DNA of 64,000 nt from Paenibacillus_D tarimensis_A (GTDB taxonomy: Bacteria; Bacillota; Bacilli; Paenibacillales; Paenibacillaceae): NCBI GenBank assembly GCA_041281825.1, contig CP166298.1, forward strand, positions 2,294,001-2,358,000. Reading direction: 5' to 3'. The notes under the pieces are model-generated. The model was given only the letters and a program-made list of their open reading frames with translations, did no database searches and was not told the origin of the DNA. Position numbers and translations under genes: made by a program. This document shows positions 18,201-26,137 of this stretch, piece by piece (within the stretch, counting starts at the first letter, position 1; every line of letters begins with the position of its first letter).

Positions 18201-19059
18201 GCAAGCGGAAAAGAAGCGTGATGAAATTTTGGCGGAAATGATTTCGCTTAACCTAATCACCGTGGAAGAGGGAGCGGAAGAGCAGGAAGAGATCGACCGC
18301 AGATTGTCCTGGCGGTATCCGTACGCTGAGGCTTCTTCAATTGCAGCGAAAACGTCCGTTACCGAGATGAAACGATTGCGGCCGGTTTATGAAGAAGAGG
18401 ATGCTCTTCCCAAGGAAGAATGGGAGCGGCAAACGAATAGAAACCCATCCTCCGTACGCGGTTCCCGCAGCGGTCCTGCTTCAGGCACGCTGCGGCTTCG
18501 CAGGCCGCGGTTTATGGAGGACATCTCTTTCACAGCCGCGGAACGCGGAACGATCAGCCACCTGGTTATGCAGCATGTTCCCCTCGGACCTGAAATTCCG
18601 GATCGCGGGACATTGGCGGCAACGGTCCGGCACATGGTGGAACGCAGCCTGTTGCGCCCGGAGCAGGCTGAGGCGGTTGATTTGGAGGCTGTCCATTCGT
18701 TTTTCTCCGGCGAGCTTGGGCTTCGGCTGTGCAAGGCGAGCTGGGTGCGAAGAGAAGTGCCGTTCAGCTGTACGCTGCCGGCAGGCCGCGTTCACGGCGT
18801 TTCGGCGGCCGGAGGAGCGCAGGAGGAGCCGGTTCTGATCCAAGGCGTAATTGACTGCTTGTTTGAGGATGAGCAGGGGCTCGTCCTTTTGGATTACAAA
18901 ACCGACCGGATCGCAGCGCAGCGCTGGGAAGAAGCCGCCGAGCGCCATCGCTTCCAGCTGGAGCTGTATGCCGAGGCTGTAGGCGGAATTCTCGGAAGAA
19001 AGATTGACGAATGCTACGTGTTTTTCTTTGACGGAGCCATGTCGGTGCGGCTGGTATGA
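15172..19059 (+). CDS. addA: AddAB helicase-nuclease subunit AddA
   Basis: AddA is the 3'-5' helicase and second nuclease of AddAB. The 1295-residue protein begins with a superfamily 1 helicase, Walker A AAAGSGKT with the lysine at residue 40, and continues through LLDEYQDTN (Walker B/motif II) and SIHKSKGLEFPVVF (motif V region). The C-terminal RecB nuclease has LIQGVIDCLFED and LLDYKTDR. Residues about 558-590 are an unusually acidic, Gly/Ala/Glu-rich low-complexity stretch. ATG 15172 has GGAGG ten bases upstream inside addB. Confidence 0.96.
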   Translation: MKTIETALKPTGSSWTDEQWHAVVAGGRDILVAAAAGSGKTAVLVERIIRKISLDTDVDRLLVATFTKAAAAEMKERIRIALEKALDLSPDSDHLRRQLALMGRASVTTLHSFCLDVIRRYYPLIGLDPGFRIANETEAELLRFDVLDELFEQHYTAAEQGEEPTDLSVGEPSSFVRLADDFGGERGDEPLYKLVLQLYDFSRSHPWPDEWLRETAAAFRVSTAEHLGGTEWAVSLGADVRLALGGARTMLEQALDLTRMPAGPNAYAETFANDLEMVTSLIETVDTRPWLNWHEAFQTVSFGKLKPMRGDSCDKALQEEAKTLRDRAKTIVTDLADELFRRPPEQFLSELRELAPQMETLAGVVIEFAARYEAAKRKRGLLDFGDLEHYCLRILRDPSSTPQAAVPSQAAKEYQKQFDEILLDEYQDTNMVQEAIVSLLARPGAGNRFMVGDVKQSIYRFRLAEPNLFLHKYKTFTGEGGNGLRIDLARNFRSRAEVVDGVNGVFRCIMREAVAEMDYDRSAELVCGAPFPAAENEREKRIYSVELALLDRGGAEEPGDEAAGDAEENGEGSGGNEAADAADLQTAQLEARWIAEQIRRLFSNDNGEPFRVYDIKLGISRPLAWRDIVILLRATQSWAPIIIEELQSYGIPAYAELNSGYFDATEVEVMLSLLRVIDNPYQDIPLAGVLRSPIFGLNAEELALIRVNAGKGSFYDAVMQASEDMLLSDGLRTKLGCFLEQLNRWREKARQGSLSELLWNIYRETGYYDLAGGMPGGVQRQANLRALQDRAKQYEATSFRGLFRFLRFIDRMRDSGGDLGTARALGEQENVVRIMSIHKSKGLEFPVVFVAGLGKRFNLQDLNGSFLMHKQLGFGPRFIDPELRVAYPTLPYLAIRRRMRMEMLAEEMRILYVAMTRPKEKLFLVGTVPDAQRLLDGRSSAKDGTLPEFSLASARRYMDWLLPLAPQGIEGEQEKIRSEEAETALSDWQFGVTPAAWFVREAAAAAEEDPQAEKKRDEILAEMISLNLITVEEGAEEQEEIDRRLSWRYPYAEASSIAAKTSVTEMKRLRPVYEEEDALPKEEWERQTNRNPSSVRGSRSGPASGTLRLRRPRFMEDISFTAAERGTISHLVMQHVPLGPEIPDRGTLAATVRHMVERSLLRPEQAEAVDLEAVHSFFSGELGLRLCKASWVRREVPFSCTLPAGRVHGVSAAGGAQEEPVLIQGVIDCLFEDEQGLVLLDYKTDRIAAQRWEEAAERHRFQLELYAEAVGGILGRKIDECYVFFFDGAMSVRLV

Positions 19060-19076
19060 TAAAGGAGTGGGGTAAT

Positions 19077-19703
19077 ATGAACGAATCGAGGCCGAAACGG
19101 TCGTGGTTTGCGCCGATTGTCCTTGCTTTGCTCGTCTTCAGTTTAATGGGCAACGTATTTCTGTATTCCAAGCAGCTTCAGCAAGAGCAACGATCGCGAA
19201 TCCAGGCCGGTGAACGAATCATTCACTCAGCATGGGACAGCAAGCAGCATTTCGATGTTGTGCTAGATGCTCTGACATTATTGATCGAATCGAAGCGTGC
19301 TGTCGAACGATTAGAAGCGAAGCAGGCGCTCGGGTATGGGTTTAAAACATCACACGGACTGAGCGAGTTTATTGGGGCGGCTGGGGCGGCCGATCCGAGG
19401 GAGCTGGCCGGTCAAAGGCGTTCTGTGGAAACGTTTATCATCGATATGGAGCTGTCGCTTAGTAGGATAGCTAACCACGACGGACCGCTCTCTCAGCAGG
19501 AGAGCCAATATTTGACTAAGGTCAGGGACATTTATATCGATTTGCAGCAGCAGATTCAACAATTCAAAGTGTCATCAACGAGTCAACAAAATGCGCTTCA
19601 GACCGCAAACGGAGGCCCTTGGATCGACATAGCCTTCGAGATGCTGTCGATCATCAATAAACCGGAGACGATATTGTATGAGGGTGTGAAAACCACGAAT
19701 TGA
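19077..19703 (+). CDS. Membrane-anchored protein of unknown function
   Basis: A 208-residue protein with a positively charged N-terminus, one hydrophobic segment (about residues 12-30, FAPIVLALLVFSLMGNVFLY) and a predominantly helical, glutamine-rich remainder expected outside the membrane. Two helical hairpins with coiled-coil character surround the RVERLEAK-like region and DIYIDLQQQIQQF. I do not recognise the family. ATG 19077 is placed by AAGGAG nine bases upstream, just after the addA stop, so it probably ends the addBA operon. A bidirectional terminator follows. Confidence 0.75.
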   Translation: MNESRPKRSWFAPIVLALLVFSLMGNVFLYSKQLQQEQRSRIQAGERIIHSAWDSKQHFDVVLDALTLLIESKRAVERLEAKQALGYGFKTSHGLSEFIGAAGAADPRELAGQRRSVETFIIDMELSLSRIANHDGPLSQQESQYLTKVRDIYIDLQQQIQQFKVSSTSQQNALQTANGGPWIDIAFEMLSIINKPETILYEGVKTTN

Positions 19704-19714
19704 GTGAACAAATA

Positions 19715-19762
19715 AAGAAGCCTCCAGCCGCTCTTGGCGTTGATATGGAGGCTTCTTTTGTT
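19715..19762. terminator. Bidirectional terminator
   Basis: A 12 bp perfect stem (AAGAAGCCTCCA with TGGAGGCTTCTT) is flanked by T-rich sequence on the plus strand and A-rich sequence before it. It can therefore serve both the addBA operon and the convergent oxidoreductase gene. Confidence 0.85.
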
Positions 19763-19794
19763 TCTGCCATTAAATAATTTGACGATTCCTATGC

Positions 19795-21105
19795 TTAGGA
19801 TTTTTTCGCATCATAAGCGAGCATTTCGGCAACTTTTCTTGAGCTTGAGAACGCGCGTTCCGCCAGCTCGCCTTTGCCCTCGCAACCGTCGCCGCAAAAG
19901 TAAAACGGCACGTTTTCGATTCGATTAGGAACCAGACGATTACCGGCGATATTTTTGACGCTTTGCACCATCGCTTTTTTGGAAACGCGCTTCACGGCAG
20001 TCGCTTCCCTCCAACCGGGGTAGTGCCGGTCGAACAACGCTTCCATTTGTGCCGTCTTCTCTTCGAGATAGGCTTTGCGGTCTGCTTCATTCTTGAACGG
20101 TTCGTCGCTTAAGTACGCGATGCCCTGCAGTAATTGCCCGTTTTCGGGAACGAGCGTATGATCGGTGGCCGAGACGTCGGTGATAAACATTTTATGATTC
20201 ATATCGCTGATATAGCTGAATGGCCGGGCTACGACACGTTCCAGTCCGACATCGTAAACCATCACCTCGGTGGCGCTGTTGTTTGCATACGGCTCCAAAA
20301 ACGGCTCCCACGGCGTGCCCTCCAGCAGCTTGACGATTTGTTGAACCGGCATAGCGAATACGACCCGGTCGAACGCCATTTCTCTTGTTTTCGTTTGAAG
20401 CACGTATTTACCACGTTCGTATCGGATTGTCTCAACGCCTTCTTTCAGCGCGATTTCCCATCTGCCCGATGCTTGCATCCTGTTGCGCAGCTGATCCGTG
20501 ATCACAGCCCAACTGCCGAGAATGTAATTGACCGGCCGGTTAGAGAGAAACAGGTTATGGTAATAAGCGCTGATCGCCGGACCCGGGACGCGTCGTGCAT
20601 CTTCCGGAGCGATAAAGAAGTTGGAGCAGACCAGGTGTTCCCATAATTCCTTCACGTCCTCGTCGGCATCGCAGTCCGCCAAATAATCGCCAAGCGTCGC
20701 ATAATTTTTTATTTGATGGATGTTCGCGATGATGGCGGTTATTTCCGCTACGAACCGAACCTTTTGACGCGTATTTAAAATATCCGTTTTCACCAGATTG
20801 ACAAAATCCAGCGGCGCCGGCGTAATCTGATCGTGCTTCTCATACATGACCTTCCTTTTGTCGACTTGACGGCTGCTGAAAGTCATTCCCAATTCTTTTT
20901 CCATCATAGAAATTGTATGACGGTCGAGTCCGTATATGGCGTGCGCCCCGTAATTGAGCGTAAAACCGGATTTCTCATAGGTAAAGGCACGGCCCCCAAG
21001 CTGCGGGCTCCGCTCGAACAAAACGCCTTCGATTCCTGCGTGCTCCGATAAATATGCGGCCGCCGTCAAACCTGCAAGGCCGCCTCCAATAATCGCAATC
21101 TTCAT
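19795..21105 (-). CDS. FAD-dependent oxidoreductase (amine oxidase / phytoene desaturase superfamily)
   Basis: A 436-residue flavoprotein. The N-terminal dinucleotide-binding motif IIGGGLAGLTAA is followed by the second signature ERSPQLGGRAFTYEKSGF, as in HemY, CrtI/CrtN and monoamine-oxidase-like enzymes. The C-terminal FAD-contact region includes FYFCGDGCEGKGELAERAFSS. There is no membrane segment and no neighbouring carotenoid or heme gene, so the substrate cannot be inferred. The ATG at 21105 has GGAGGT upstream on the minus strand. It stands alone between addBA and hit, absent from the B. subtilis order. Confidence 0.85.
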   Translation of the reverse strand: MKIAIIGGGLAGLTAAAYLSEHAGIEGVLFERSPQLGGRAFTYEKSGFTLNYGAHAIYGLDRHTISMMEKELGMTFSSRQVDKRKVMYEKHDQITPAPLDFVNLVKTDILNTRQKVRFVAEITAIIANIHQIKNYATLGDYLADCDADEDVKELWEHLVCSNFFIAPEDARRVPGPAISAYYHNLFLSNRPVNYILGSWAVITDQLRNRMQASGRWEIALKEGVETIRYERGKYVLQTKTREMAFDRVVFAMPVQQIVKLLEGTPWEPFLEPYANNSATEVMVYDVGLERVVARPFSYISDMNHKMFITDVSATDHTLVPENGQLLQGIAYLSDEPFKNEADRKAYLEEKTAQMEALFDRHYPGWREATAVKRVSKKAMVQSVKNIAGNRLVPNRIENVPFYFCGDGCEGKGELAERAFSSSRKVAEMLAYDAKKS

Positions 21106-21449
21106 GTGTAGTACCTCCGTTATGTCCTGCAGCGGGCTTATTCATAAACAATCCTTATAACTATTATTATAAATCTTTATGTAGTATGAATCTATGCCGA
21201 TATCATCTGAAATTCTGGCCGAAATGAGATGAATCCGCCCATTTTAGAAGCAGGCAGTTGCCAAATGCCCGGAATTGAATATGATGAACTCAGATTCATC
21301 ATAAGGAGTGTCGAACGGTGCAAAAAAAGCTGCGGAATTGAATGGGACGGACCCTGATGCGGGCGGACCGGCATCGCGCTATTGGACGAGCAGATTTTTT
21401 CTGATATGATACATTACATAGCGATTACGATGATGAAGGAGGTCGGACA
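21106..21449. other. Intergenic region, no gene supported
   Basis: This 344 bp gap lies between the divergent oxidoreductase and hit genes and should carry both promoters. An AT-rich block at about 21150-21185 probably belongs to the oxidoreductase promoter, but I cannot fix the boxes. An AAGGAG at 21302 precedes only a 7-codon frame. I see no riboswitch or repeat. Confidence 0.4.
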
Positions 21450-21803
21450 ATGGACTGCCTGTTTTGTAAAATTATCGAAGGTTCGATTCCTTCGCGAAAA
21501 GTTTACGAAAACGAAAAGGTGCTGGCTTTTCACGATATACAGCCGGCCGCGCCGGTACATATTTTGATTATTCCGAAGAAGCACATCCCAACGATGAACG
21601 ATGTGACGGACGAAGACGGCGACACCATTGCGGAAATATTCGCAGCAGCGCGGCACATTGCCAAAGAGCAGGGTATTGCGGAGTCGGGCTACCGTCTTGT
21701 AAACAATTGCAATAAAGAAGGCGGACAGGTTGTCTATCATCTTCACGTTCATTTGCTCGGCGGAAAACAGCTGGGGCCGCTGCTTGGAAATGATGCGAGT
21801 TGA
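21450..21803 (+). CDS. hit: HIT family nucleotide-binding protein (HINT-like)
   Basis: A 117-residue histidine-triad hydrolase that cleaves nucleoside phosphoramidates or related AMP conjugates. The catalytic triad motif is intact as YHLHVHLLGG near the C-terminus, and the N-terminus CLFCKIIEGSIPSRKVYE is classical for HINT/PKCI proteins, including the two zinc-type cysteines. ATG 21450 follows GGAGG. The rpsU promoter overlaps the end of this gene, so hit is probably a separate transcription unit that reads into rpsU. Confidence 0.93.
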   Translation: MDCLFCKIIEGSIPSRKVYENEKVLAFHDIQPAAPVHILIIPKKHIPTMNDVTDEDGDTIAEIFAAARHIAKEQGIAESGYRLVNNCNKEGGQVVYHLHVHLLGGKQLGPLLGNDAS

Positions 21804-21829
21804 CACTGACTTTTGTTTTAACATATAAT
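21800..21829 (+). promoter_or_regulatory. Sigma-A promoter of rpsU-yqeY
   Basis: TTGACA (21800-21805), an 18 bp spacer and TATAAT (21824-21829) form a near-perfect vegetative promoter 59 bp before the rpsU start. The -35 box overlaps the hit stop codon. Confidence 0.85.
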
Positions 21830-21888
21830 GAAGTTTGATAAACCGTGTTGTTCTTCTGGACGGTCTGTTTTGGAGGGAGGGAAAACTG

Positions 21889-22062
21889 GTGTCTGAAACA
21901 AAAGTTCGCAAAAACGAGACAATTGACGCTGCACTTCGTCGCTTTAAGCGTTCCATCGCGAAGGACGGCGTATTGGCTGAAGTCAAAAAGCGCAAGCACT
22001 ACGAAAAGCCAAGCGTCAAGCGTAAGAAAAAGTCCGAGGCTGCGCGTAAGAGAAAGTTTTAG
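21889..22062 (+). CDS. rpsU: 30S ribosomal protein S21
   Basis: S21 (bS21) is a small basic protein at the mRNA exit platform of the 30S subunit. The 57-residue sequence has the family pattern TKVRKNETIDAALRRFKRS followed by a lysine/arginine-rich tail ending AARKRKF. The start is GTG 21889 behind GGAGGGAGGG. yqeY follows 15 bp later, the rpsU-yqeY pairing of Bacillus, under the strong promoter at 21800. Confidence 0.97.
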   Translation: MSETKVRKNETIDAALRRFKRSIAKDGVLAEVKKRKHYEKPSVKRKKKSEAARKRKF

Positions 22063-22077
22063 GAGGATCCTTCCACA

Positions 22078-22521
22078 ATGAACCTTAGCGAACGATTAAA
22101 CGACGATATGAAGCAAGCGATGAAGAGCCAGGACAAATTTAAGCTCTCCACCATTCGAATGATTCGCTCCACGATCAAAAATCAGGAAATCGAACTGAAG
22201 CGGACGCTGAGCGATGACGAAGTGCTTGATATATTAAGTCGTGAAATCAAGCAACGTAAAGATTCCCTCCAAGAATTTGAGAAAGCCGGCCGCGAGGATT
22301 TGGCGACATCCGTCGCAGCAGAAATAGATATTATTAGTGTATACCTTCCCCAGCAGCTGACAGAAGAAGAAATCAAAGTGATTGTACAGCAGACCATCCA
22401 GGAAACCGGTGCTTCTTCCAAAGCCGAGATGGGTAAAGTCATGAGCGCCTTAATGCCGAAGGTTAAAGGGCGTGCTGACGGTAAACTAGTAAATCAGCTC
22501 GTACAGCAATTTCTGCAATAG
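22078..22521 (+). CDS. yqeY: GatB/YqeY domain protein
   Basis: A 147-residue helical protein of the YqeY family, related to the tail domain of the amidotransferase subunit GatB and thought to contact tRNA. The start MNLSERLNDDMKQAMKSQDK and the central KQRKDSLQEFEKAGREDLA are typical, and the C-terminal GatB-like hairpin region includes KAEMGKVMSALMPKVKGRAD. ATG 22078 follows AGGAGG. A terminator ends the rpsU-yqeY unit. The precise function in free-standing form is not established. Confidence 0.94.
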   Translation: MNLSERLNDDMKQAMKSQDKFKLSTIRMIRSTIKNQEIELKRTLSDDEVLDILSREIKQRKDSLQEFEKAGREDLATSVAAEIDIISVYLPQQLTEEEIKVIVQQTIQETGASSKAEMGKVMSALMPKVKGRADGKLVNQLVQQFLQ

Positions 22522-22532
22522 ATTATGCCGAC

Positions 22533-22567
22533 AAGAGCGTCTCCAGAAAACGGGGGCGTTCTTTTTT
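22533..22567 (+). terminator. Rho-independent terminator after yqeY
   Basis: A 12 bp stem with a few G-U pairs (AAGAGCGTCTCC with GGGGGCGTTCTT) is followed by a T-run. It insulates rpsU-yqeY from the nfeD operon. Confidence 0.85.
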
Positions 22568-22600
22568 AATGAAATGAATATCTAGGCATAATACATATTA

Positions 22601-22626
22601 TGAAACGAAATAAATTTTTAAGCGTA
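22601..22626 (+). promoter_or_regulatory. Sigma-W-type promoter for nfeD-floA-yqfB
   Basis: TGAAAC (22601-22606), a 16 bp spacer and CGTA (22623-22626) match the ECF sigma-W consensus. They lie 36 bp before the nfeD start. The orthologous B. subtilis operon yqeZ-yqfA-yqfB is in the SigW envelope-stress regulon, which supports the call. Confidence 0.8.
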
Positions 22627-22661
22627 TTAGGGGAATACTAGTCGAAAAGGAGGAACTTCAT

Positions 22662-24047
22662 TTGCCTTCGGTACGAACCAATCCAATCGTAAAACGGATG
22701 ATCGTTGTTTGGATGACCGCGTTCATCGCATTTGCGTTATGCCTGCCGATCGCGGCTGCCGCGTCCCGAACGACGGATACAACTTCAGCTACCGCGGAGC
22801 TCGGCCCGGCGGTATTCGTCGTGCCCGTCAAGCAGACAATCGAGTCCGGGCTTCAAGCGTTTCTTGAACGCGCTTACCGGGAAGCTGAGGCTGCGAATGC
22901 CGAACGGATCATTCTCGTTATCAATACGCTCGGCGGCCGGGTCGACACTGCGGAGAGCATCGGGGAGTTAATCCGCAGCAGTCCTGTTCCAAGCGTGGCG
23001 TTCGTTGAAAACAAAGCCATCTCGGCCGGCGCTTATATCGCCTTGAATGCCGGTCAAATCATCATGCAGCCCGGAAGCACAATAGGTGCGGCGGCCGTTG
23101 TCGACGGAAGCGGCACGTTGATCGAGAATCCAAAAGTCGTTTCGTATTGGGCGAAGACAATGCAGACAGCGGCTGAATTAAACGGGCGCGATCCGTCAAT
23201 CGCTATCAAGATGGTCGATCAAGGTGCAGTGCTTGAGCGCGAAGAGCTTGGACGGACTTACGGGAAGGGAGAAATATTAACCTTATCGGCGGAAGAGGCA
23301 GTAAAAGTCGGTTATGCCGAGCATATAGCCGGGTCGGTCGATGAAACGCTTGAATGGCTTGGGCTGGATAAACGCGCTGTGATTGAAATCAATCCGAGCC
23401 CGGCGGAGGTTGCTGCCCGCTGGATCACTTCAGGGGTTGTAATGACCGTGCTGCTTATATTAGGCATAGCAGGCGTTGCCATCGAACTGCTCATTCCCGG
23501 TTTCGGCGTACCCGGTATTGTCGGTCTCCTGTCGTTTGGACTGTTTTTCTTCGGGCATTACATCGCCGGGTTTGCAGGCATTGAATCGGTAGTATTCTTC
23601 GTGATCGGCGTTGGGCTCCTTGTGATTGAACTGTTTGTTCCGAGCTTCGGCATATTGGGTACGCTTGGGATTCTGTCGTTAATTGCCGGCGTCGTTACGG
23701 CGGCTTACGATACCGGCAGCGCTGTTAAGTCGCTGGCGATTGCGGTAATCGTCGCTGCTGCCGTCGTCCTTGTATTTGCATTCATCTTCAAGAAACGGGG
23801 AATATGGAACAGATTTATTTTACAGGAACGGCTGACGACGGAGGAAGGCTTCGTACCCGCCGAGTCCAAGCAGTTATTCGCCGGCAAGGAAGGTGTTACA
23901 TTGACGCCGCTTCGGCCGGCAGGAACGATTGAGATTGGAGACGACCGCATCGACGCTGTTACCTCGGGCGAGTTCATAGACAGCGGTCGGAAGGTAAAAG
24001 TTGTCAAGGTAGAAGGAACCAGGGTCATTGTAAGAGAAATTAAATAA
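22662..24047 (+). CDS. NfeD family membrane serine protease-like protein (YqeZ type)
   Basis: NfeD proteins pair with flotillins and organise membrane microdomains. The 461-residue protein has a signal-type hydrophobic N-terminus, an extracytoplasmic ClpP/SppA-like domain (INTLGGRVDTAESI, then the nucleophile-loop AISAGAYIAL), four transmembrane helices at about 250-370, and a C-terminal NfeD OB-fold with GKEGVTLTPLRPAGTIE. It starts at TTG 22662 behind GGAGGAA. It leads an operon with floA and a YqfB-like gene, under a sigma-W-type promoter, implying induction by envelope stress. Confidence 0.93.
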   Translation: MPSVRTNPIVKRMIVVWMTAFIAFALCLPIAAAASRTTDTTSATAELGPAVFVVPVKQTIESGLQAFLERAYREAEAANAERIILVINTLGGRVDTAESIGELIRSSPVPSVAFVENKAISAGAYIALNAGQIIMQPGSTIGAAAVVDGSGTLIENPKVVSYWAKTMQTAAELNGRDPSIAIKMVDQGAVLEREELGRTYGKGEILTLSAEEAVKVGYAEHIAGSVDETLEWLGLDKRAVIEINPSPAEVAARWITSGVVMTVLLILGIAGVAIELLIPGFGVPGIVGLLSFGLFFFGHYIAGFAGIESVVFFVIGVGLLVIELFVPSFGILGTLGILSLIAGVVTAAYDTGSAVKSLAIAVIVAAAVVLVFAFIFKKRGIWNRFILQERLTTEEGFVPAESKQLFAGKEGVTLTPLRPAGTIEIGDDRIDAVTSGEFIDSGRKVKVVKVEGTRVIVREIK

Positions 24048-24084
24048 GTCGGACAAAAAAAGAAACTATTGGAGGGTTACACAA

Positions 24085-25080
24085 ATGACTGAAGGAGCAA
24101 TTATGTACCTAGCGGGCGGCGTGGTCATTTTCATCGCGCTAATTGTGTTTTTCAATTTCTTCCCGTTCATGCTATGGATCTCGGCATTGGCTTCCGGCGT
24201 ACGAATCGGAATCATTACGCTCGTTGCAATGCGGCTGCGCCGCGTAGTGCCGTCCCGGATCGTAAACCCGATGATCAAAGCGACGAAGGCGGGGCTGGGG
24301 CTATCGATCAACCAGCTTGAAAGCCACTTTCTGGCGGGCGGTAATGTAGACCGCGTTGTTAATGCGCTGATAGCCGCTCAACGCGCGAATATCCCGCTTG
24401 AGTTTGCGCGCGCGGCTGCGATCGATCTGGCCGGGAGGGACGTGCTGCAGGCGGTGCAAATGAGCGTAAATCCGAAAGTGATCGAAACGCCGGTCGTTGC
24501 GGCGGTTGCCCGTGACGGCATTGAAGTAAAGGTTAAAGCGCGCGTTACGGTCCGTGCGAATATCGACCGCCTGGTCGGCGGCGCGGGAGAGGAAACGATT
24601 ATCGCCCGTGTCGGCGAGGGGATTGTTACAACGGTAGGCTCGGCTAACTCCCACAAGGACGTTCTGGAGAACCCGGATCTGATTTCCCGCACCGTATTGG
24701 GTAAGGGGCTGGATGCGGGAACCGCCTTTGAAATTTTGTCCATCGATATCGCGGATGTGGATGTAGGCAAGAACATCGGCGCTTACCTGCAAACCGAGCA
24801 GGCGGAAGCCGACAAGCAGATCGCGCAGGCGAAAGCGGAAGAACGCCGCGCGATGGCTGTCGCGCAAGAGCAGGAAATGAAGGCGCGCGTTGTGGAAATG
24901 AGAGCGCGCGTCGTCGAATCCGAATCGCAAGTTCCGCTTGCGATGGCTGAAGCGCTGAAAAGCGGCAAGCTCGGCGTAATGGATTATTTGAATATGAAAA
25001 ATATTGAAGCCGATACCCAGATGCGCGGCTCGATCGGCAAACCGCCGGAAAATCCGCGCGGCGACAGTGAAAACCGCTAA
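24085..25080 (+). CDS. floA: Flotillin-like protein FloA
   Basis: FloA is a membrane-bound scaffold of bacterial lipid-raft-like domains. The 331-residue protein has an N-terminal hairpin membrane anchor (about residues 5-45), an SPFH domain with VSINPKVIE-like strands, and an Ala/Glu-rich coiled coil (QAEADKQIAQAKAEERRAMA) typical of flotillins. ATG 24085 follows TTGGAGGG. It is the second gene of the sigma-W-type operon, as yqfA is in B. subtilis. Confidence 0.96.
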   Translation: MTEGAIMYLAGGVVIFIALIVFFNFFPFMLWISALASGVRIGIITLVAMRLRRVVPSRIVNPMIKATKAGLGLSINQLESHFLAGGNVDRVVNALIAAQRANIPLEFARAAAIDLAGRDVLQAVQMSVNPKVIETPVVAAVARDGIEVKVKARVTVRANIDRLVGGAGEETIIARVGEGIVTTVGSANSHKDVLENPDLISRTVLGKGLDAGTAFEILSIDIADVDVGKNIGAYLQTEQAEADKQIAQAKAEERRAMAVAQEQEMKARVVEMRARVVESESQVPLAMAEALKSGKLGVMDYLNMKNIEADTQMRGSIGKPPENPRGDSENR

Positions 25081-25123
25081 ATCGATGCGTTTATGAGATT
25101 CGATTGTGCCGGGAGGTGATGTA

Positions 25124-25621
25124 GTGGACAGGTTGATTATCTTTTTATTGGACAATATCTTTTATGTCGTCATCGCAATCGGGTTTCTGCTGTCTTTGTT
25201 CCGGTCCGCCCGTAAGGCAAACCGGATGCCGGACTTCGGAGGAGGAGGTGACGGGGAAAAAAGGTCTGTTGTTCCCGCGGGTCAGCATCCGGGTCAAGAG
25301 AGAGAAGGGCGCTATTCGAATCGGCCGGAAGCTTCAATTCCGGCAAATACGGCAGCGCAGGATTCTACCGTCCGCTATCCAATTCGTTATGATCTGATGA
25401 ATTCTTCAGAGAAAAGAGTAGATTCGGCGGAATCGGCGGCCCACGAACGGCGCCGCCGCGAAGCTTCGGAACGGAAGCAGCGGCAGGTGATCCCTTCCGA
25501 CCGTTCCGGAGGCGGTCTTGCCCAGCCCGGTGTTCAGGAGGCCTCGGCAGAGGAGATGCGGCGCGCCGTAATGTGGGCGGAGATATTGGGACCGCCCAGA
25601 GCTAAGCGTCCGTTCAGGTAA
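25124..25621 (+). CDS. Membrane-anchored YqfB-position protein
   Basis: A 165-residue protein with one N-terminal transmembrane helix (about residues 3-22, IIFLLDNIFYVVIAIGFLL) followed by a basic stretch and a long hydrophilic, probably disordered Arg/Ser/Glu-rich tail. It occupies the place of B. subtilis yqfB after floA but is much longer, and I cannot show homology. GTG 25124 follows GGGAGGTGATG. Its position suggests a role with NfeD and FloA at the membrane. A terminator follows. Confidence 0.75.
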   Translation: MDRLIIFLLDNIFYVVIAIGFLLSLFRSARKANRMPDFGGGGDGEKRSVVPAGQHPGQEREGRYSNRPEASIPANTAAQDSTVRYPIRYDLMNSSEKRVDSAESAAHERRRREASERKQRQVIPSDRSGGGLAQPGVQEASAEEMRRAVMWAEILGPPRAKRPFR

Positions 25622-25634
25622 GAAATAGAGTCTT

Positions 25635-25670
25635 AGACCGATGTCAGATTACTGGCATCGGTCTTTTTTT
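25635..25670 (+). terminator. Rho-independent terminator
   Basis: A 13 bp stem (AGACCGATGTCAG with CTGGCATCGGTCT, one G-U) ends in seven T residues. It closes the nfeD-floA operon before the yqfC promoter. Confidence 0.9.
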
Positions 25671-25787
25671 CTGTTCGGAATGCAATCCCGGCTAACGGCA
25701 CCAAAGGTTTCCCGTACCGGCCCCCTGCTCCCATAAATGTGAAATCTGCTCATTAAAAAGCATCACATCTCTTTCGCTTGTTATTTC

Positions 25788-25816
25788 TCATATTTTTCAG
25801 CCGGGCCGCATATTTT
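25788..25816 (+). promoter_or_regulatory. Sigma-E-type sporulation promoter for yqfC-yqfD
   Basis: TCATATT (25788-25794) matches the sigma-E -35 consensus KMATATT, and after 14 bp CATATTTT (25809-25816) matches the -10 consensus CATAYAHT at seven of eight positions. The predicted start lies just before the yqfC SD. B. subtilis yqfC and yqfD are mother-cell sporulation genes under sigma-E. Confidence 0.65.
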
Positions 25817-25846
25817 TTACAGTACAGGAGGGGGGACTGCACCTGC

Positions 25847-26134
25847 ATGCGCCGCATCAGCCGCAAACTTCAAAAGATAACCGCCGATATCCTAGATGTT
25901 CCGCAGGACGTCGTCTCGGATCTGCCCCGTATGACAATGATCGGCAACTGTCAGTTGTATATTGAGAATCATCGAGGCGTTATTCACTTTTCCAGCGACA
26001 AGCTGAAGCTTGCGCTCAGCAAGGGTGTGCTGGAAGTAACGGGCAATGAGCTGGTCATCCGGGCCATATGGACGGAAGAAGTTTTTATAGAAGGGCGAAT
26101 AACGAATATACAATTGCTCGAGCAGGGGGAATGA
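25847..26134 (+). CDS. yqfC: Sporulation protein YqfC
   Basis: A 95-residue YqfC-family protein, known from mother-cell gene expression in sporulation. The sequence RKLQKITADILDVPQDVVSD followed by LPRMTMIGNCQLYIENHRG is the family signature. I start at ATG 25847 behind CAGGAGGGGGG; in-frame upstream starts lie within or before the predicted promoter and are unlikely. yqfD follows 3 bp later. The molecular function is unknown. Confidence 0.9.
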   Translation: MRRISRKLQKITADILDVPQDVVSDLPRMTMIGNCQLYIENHRGVIHFSSDKLKLALSKGVLEVTGNELVIRAIWTEEVFIEGRITNIQLLEQGE

Positions 26135-26137
26135 ACG

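Noticed and set aside
21192..21374. A 60-codon minus-strand frame in the gap before hit
   Set aside because: No SD, no recognisable motif, and it overlaps the probable promoter region.
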